Shown here: positions 4,174-6,191 of the stretch, in pieces
How the letters are laid out: each line of letters begins with the position of its first letter
Position numbering within the stretch: the stretch's first letter is position 1
The notes under the pieces: generated by a model
Database searches by the model: none
What the model was told of the DNA's origin: nothing
Seen by the model: only the letters and a program-made list of their open reading frames with translations
Assembly: GCA_015655035.1 (NCBI GenBank)
Contig: JAATFS010000395.1
Span: 1 to 6,191 of the forward strand
Direction: 5' to 3'
DNA length: 6,191 bases
DNA from: Lysobacterales bacterium
GTDB lineage: Bacteria; Pseudomonadota; Gammaproteobacteria; Xanthomonadales; Xanthomonadaceae
Translations under genes and position numbers: made by a program

Positions 4174-6191
4174 ATGCTCCAACTGCACCGGCCGGCCCGC
4201 GTGGGCCCCCTCACCGCCATCCTGATCCTCTTGCTGGCTGGCTGCGACCGTGATGCAGCAACGTCCTCCCCTCCGCTCGACGCCGCCAGCCCGCCCCCCG
4301 CCACACCGCAACTGGGCGAGTTCGGCTTCGACAGCGCCGGCATGGACCGCGATGTCGCCCCCGGCGACGATTTCTTCGGCTATGCCAATGGCCACTGGGT
4401 AGCCGCCACCGAGATTCCCGCCGACCGGGCCAGCGTCAGCAGTTTTTCGCGCGTGGTCGCAACCACCGAACAGCAAAGCCGAGACATCATCGAGGGCGCC
4501 GCTGCAAACGACCGCGCCAGCGGCGACGACAAGAAGATCGGCGACTACTACGCCGCCTTCATGGATGAGGCCGGTATCGAGGTCAAGGGCATCGCACCGG
4601 TGCAGCCACAGCTGATCGCGCTCTACCGGCTCGCCGACAAGCAGGCGCTGGCGCACGCGCTCGGCGGCCAGCTGCGTACCGATGTCGACCTGCTCAACGT
4701 CACCCGCACCTATACCGACCGCGTGTTCGGGCTATGGATATCGCAAGACCTGCATCATCCCGAGCGCAACGTTCCGTATCTGGTGCAAGGCGGCCTCGGC
4801 CTGCCCGACCGTAGCTACTACCTGGAAAAGAGCGGCCACGCCACCGAAGTGCTGGCCGCCTACCAGGCATACGCCACCAAACTGCTGGAACTGGCCGGCA
4901 TCGCCGATGCCGCCGCCAAGGCCAAGCGGATCGTCGCGTTGGAAACCGAGATCGCACGCGTGCATGCCACCGGCGAACAGACCAACGACATCCAGGCCGG
5001 CGCCAACGCCTGGACCCGGTCGGACTTCTCCGCCAAGGCACCGGGACTGGATTGGGACGCCTTCCTCGACGCCGCCGGGTTGGGGAAGCAGAAGAACTTC
5101 GTGGTGTGGCAGCCGCAGGCAGTAACCGGCATTTCGGCGCTGGTAGCGGCACGGCCGTTGCAGGACTGGCAGGACTACCTCGTCCTGCATGCACTCGACC
5201 GCGCCGCGCCCTACTTGTCCAAGGCCTTCTCCAACCAGCACTTCGCCTTCCACGGCACCACGCTCGAAGGCACGCCCAAGCAGCGCCAGCGCTGGAAGCG
5301 CGGCATCGATGCCACCCACCAGGCGCTGGGCGAAGCGGTCGGCAAGCGTTACGTCGCCAAGTACGTCAACGCCGACACCCAGGAGCGCGCCGAAGCGATG
5401 GTGGAGAACATCGTGGCCGCCTTCGCCAAGCGCATCGATAAGCTGGAGTGGATGAGCGCACCGACCAAGCGCCACGCCAAGGCCAAGATCGCCGCGCTGA
5501 CGGTGGCGGTGGGCTACCCGGACCGCTGGCGCGACTACGCCAAGCTGGAGGTCAAGCGCGACGACGCCTTCGGCAACTGGCAGCGCGCCGAAGCCTTCGA
5601 CTATCGGCGCAACCTGGACAAGCTCGGCAAGCGGCCCCGCCACCGCGAGTGGTACATGCTGCCGCAGACCGTCAACGCGCTGAATGTGCCGATGGAGAAC
5701 CGGCTGATCTTCCCGGCCGCGATCCTGCAACCGCCGTTCTTCGATCCCGCCGCCGACGATGCGGTCAACTACGGCGCCATCGGGGCGGTGATCGGCCACG
5801 AAATCAGCCACAGCTTCGACAACATGGGCGCGATGTTCGACGAACGCGGCAAGCTGTCCAACTGGTGGACGCCGCAGGACCTGAGCAAATTCGAGGCCGC
5901 CGGCGACGCGCTCGCCGCCCAGTTCAGCGCCTACGAACCCTTCGACAACCTGTCGCTCAACGGCAGGCTGACGCTGGGCGAGAACATCGCCGACGTCGCC
6001 GGACTGGCCACCGCCTACGACGCCTACCAGCTGTCGCTACAGGGCAAGCCGGCACAAACCCGCGATGGTTTCAGTTCCGACCAGCGCTTCTTCCTGGGTT
6101 ACGCCCAGGCCTGGCGCAGCAGGTACCGCGACGAGGCACTGCGCAACCTGGTGCTGACCAACGTGCACGCACCGGGCCAGTTCCGTGCGCA
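4174..6191 (+). CDS. M13-family (neprilysin/PepO-like) zinc metallopeptidase lipoprotein, 3' end cut
   Basis: 672 residues are present; family length suggests about 30 more. Residues 1-24 are a lipoprotein signal: basic start, hydrophobic 'LTAILILLLAGC' and lipobox L-A-G-C with lipidated Cys24, so the enzyme should be membrane-anchored facing the periplasm. A low-complexity Ala/Pro linker follows, then the M13 N-terminal domain from about 56 ('DVAPGDDFFGYANGHWV', 'TEIPADRASVSSF'). The catalytic domain has zinc ligands His542 and His546 with Glu543 in 'VIGHEISHSFDN', third ligand Glu603 and Asp607 in 'ENIADVAGL', and substrate/transition-state residues His665 and Arg671 in 'VHAPGQFR', spaced as His711/Arg717 of neprilysin. 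Asn501-Ala502 match neprilysin Asn542-Ala543, but the next two residues are Leu-Asn where Phe/Tyr-Tyr is usual. The start is firm: an in-frame TAA at 4138-4140 leaves this as the only ATG/GTG/TTG, although no good Shine-Dalgarno is seen. It probably degrades oligopeptides outside the cytoplasm. Confidence 0.95.
   Translation, partial: MLQLHRPARVGPLTAILILLLAGCDRDAATSSPPLDAASPPPATPQLGEFGFDSAGMDRDVAPGDDFFGYANGHWVAATEIPADRASVSSFSRVVATTEQQSRDIIEGAAANDRASGDDKKIGDYYAAFMDEAGIEVKGIAPVQPQLIALYRLADKQALAHALGGQLRTDVDLLNVTRTYTDRVFGLWISQDLHHPERNVPYLVQGGLGLPDRSYYLEKSGHATEVLAAYQAYATKLLELAGIADAAAKAKRIVALETEIARVHATGEQTNDIQAGANAWTRSDFSAKAPGLDWDAFLDAAGLGKQKNFVVWQPQAVTGISALVAARPLQDWQDYLVLHALDRAAPYLSKAFSNQHFAFHGTTLEGTPKQRQRWKRGIDATHQALGEAVGKRYVAKYVNADTQERAEAMVENIVAAFAKRIDKLEWMSAPTKRHAKAKIAALTVAVGYPDRWRDYAKLEVKRDDAFGNWQRAEAFDYRRNLDKLGKRPRHREWYMLPQTVNALNVPMENRLIFPAAILQPPFFDPAADDAVNYGAIGAVIGHEISHSFDNMGAMFDERGKLSNWWTPQDLSKFEAAGDALAAQFSAYEPFDNLSLNGRLTLGENIADVAGLATAYDAYQLSLQGKPAQTRDGFSSDQRFFLGYAQAWRSRYRDEALRNLVLTNVHAPGQFRA

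Noticed and set aside
4732..5811. Minus-strand open frame of 359 codons opposite the M13 peptidase
   Set aside because: It is a shadow of the peptidase reading frame, whose zinc motifs and full domain order leave no doubt about the coding strand.

Overview
The window is GC-rich DNA with strong third-position GC bias, tight gene spacing and protein sequences typical of Gammaproteobacteria. The best guess is Xanthomonadaceae (Xanthomonas or a near relative). This rests on the overall look of the proteins and gene mix, not on a marker gene, and confidence in the family is moderate. No rRNA, tRNA, CRISPR array, transposase, integrase or prophage gene is visible.

Layout from left to right: (1) The 5' two-thirds or so of a LysR-type regulator gene on the minus strand (1-678, cut by the left edge). 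(2) A 133-bp divergent intergenic region with an AT-richer core and nested inverted repeats at 734-761, the best operator candidate in the window. (3) A plus-strand aldo/keto reductase gene (812-1885). (4) A decayed, frameshifted C-terminal fragment of a second, different aldo/keto reductase (about 1908-2161). (5) An intact aldo/keto reductase of the AKR13-like type (2238-3233), which is the same type as the fragment. (6) A small family 2 glycosyltransferase gene (3278-3973) 44 bp further on. (7) A 200-bp spacer (3974-4173) with two stem-loops and one short dyad. (8) An M13-family (neprilysin/PepO-like) zinc metallopeptidase lipoprotein gene (4174 to the right edge, missing about the last 30 codons).

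The LysR gene and the first reductase gene are divergently arranged around a shared control region, the classic layout in which the regulator controls both itself and its neighbour. The second reductase may be read from the same transcript or from its own promoter; it has its own good ribosome binding site. The glycosyltransferase may ride on that transcript, but nothing links it in function. The metallopeptidase looks like an independent unit. I see no clearly novel multi-gene system. The most informative oddities are the reductase pseudogene between the two intact reductases, the nested operator-like repeats, and the altered substrate-binding motif of the otherwise complete M13 active site.
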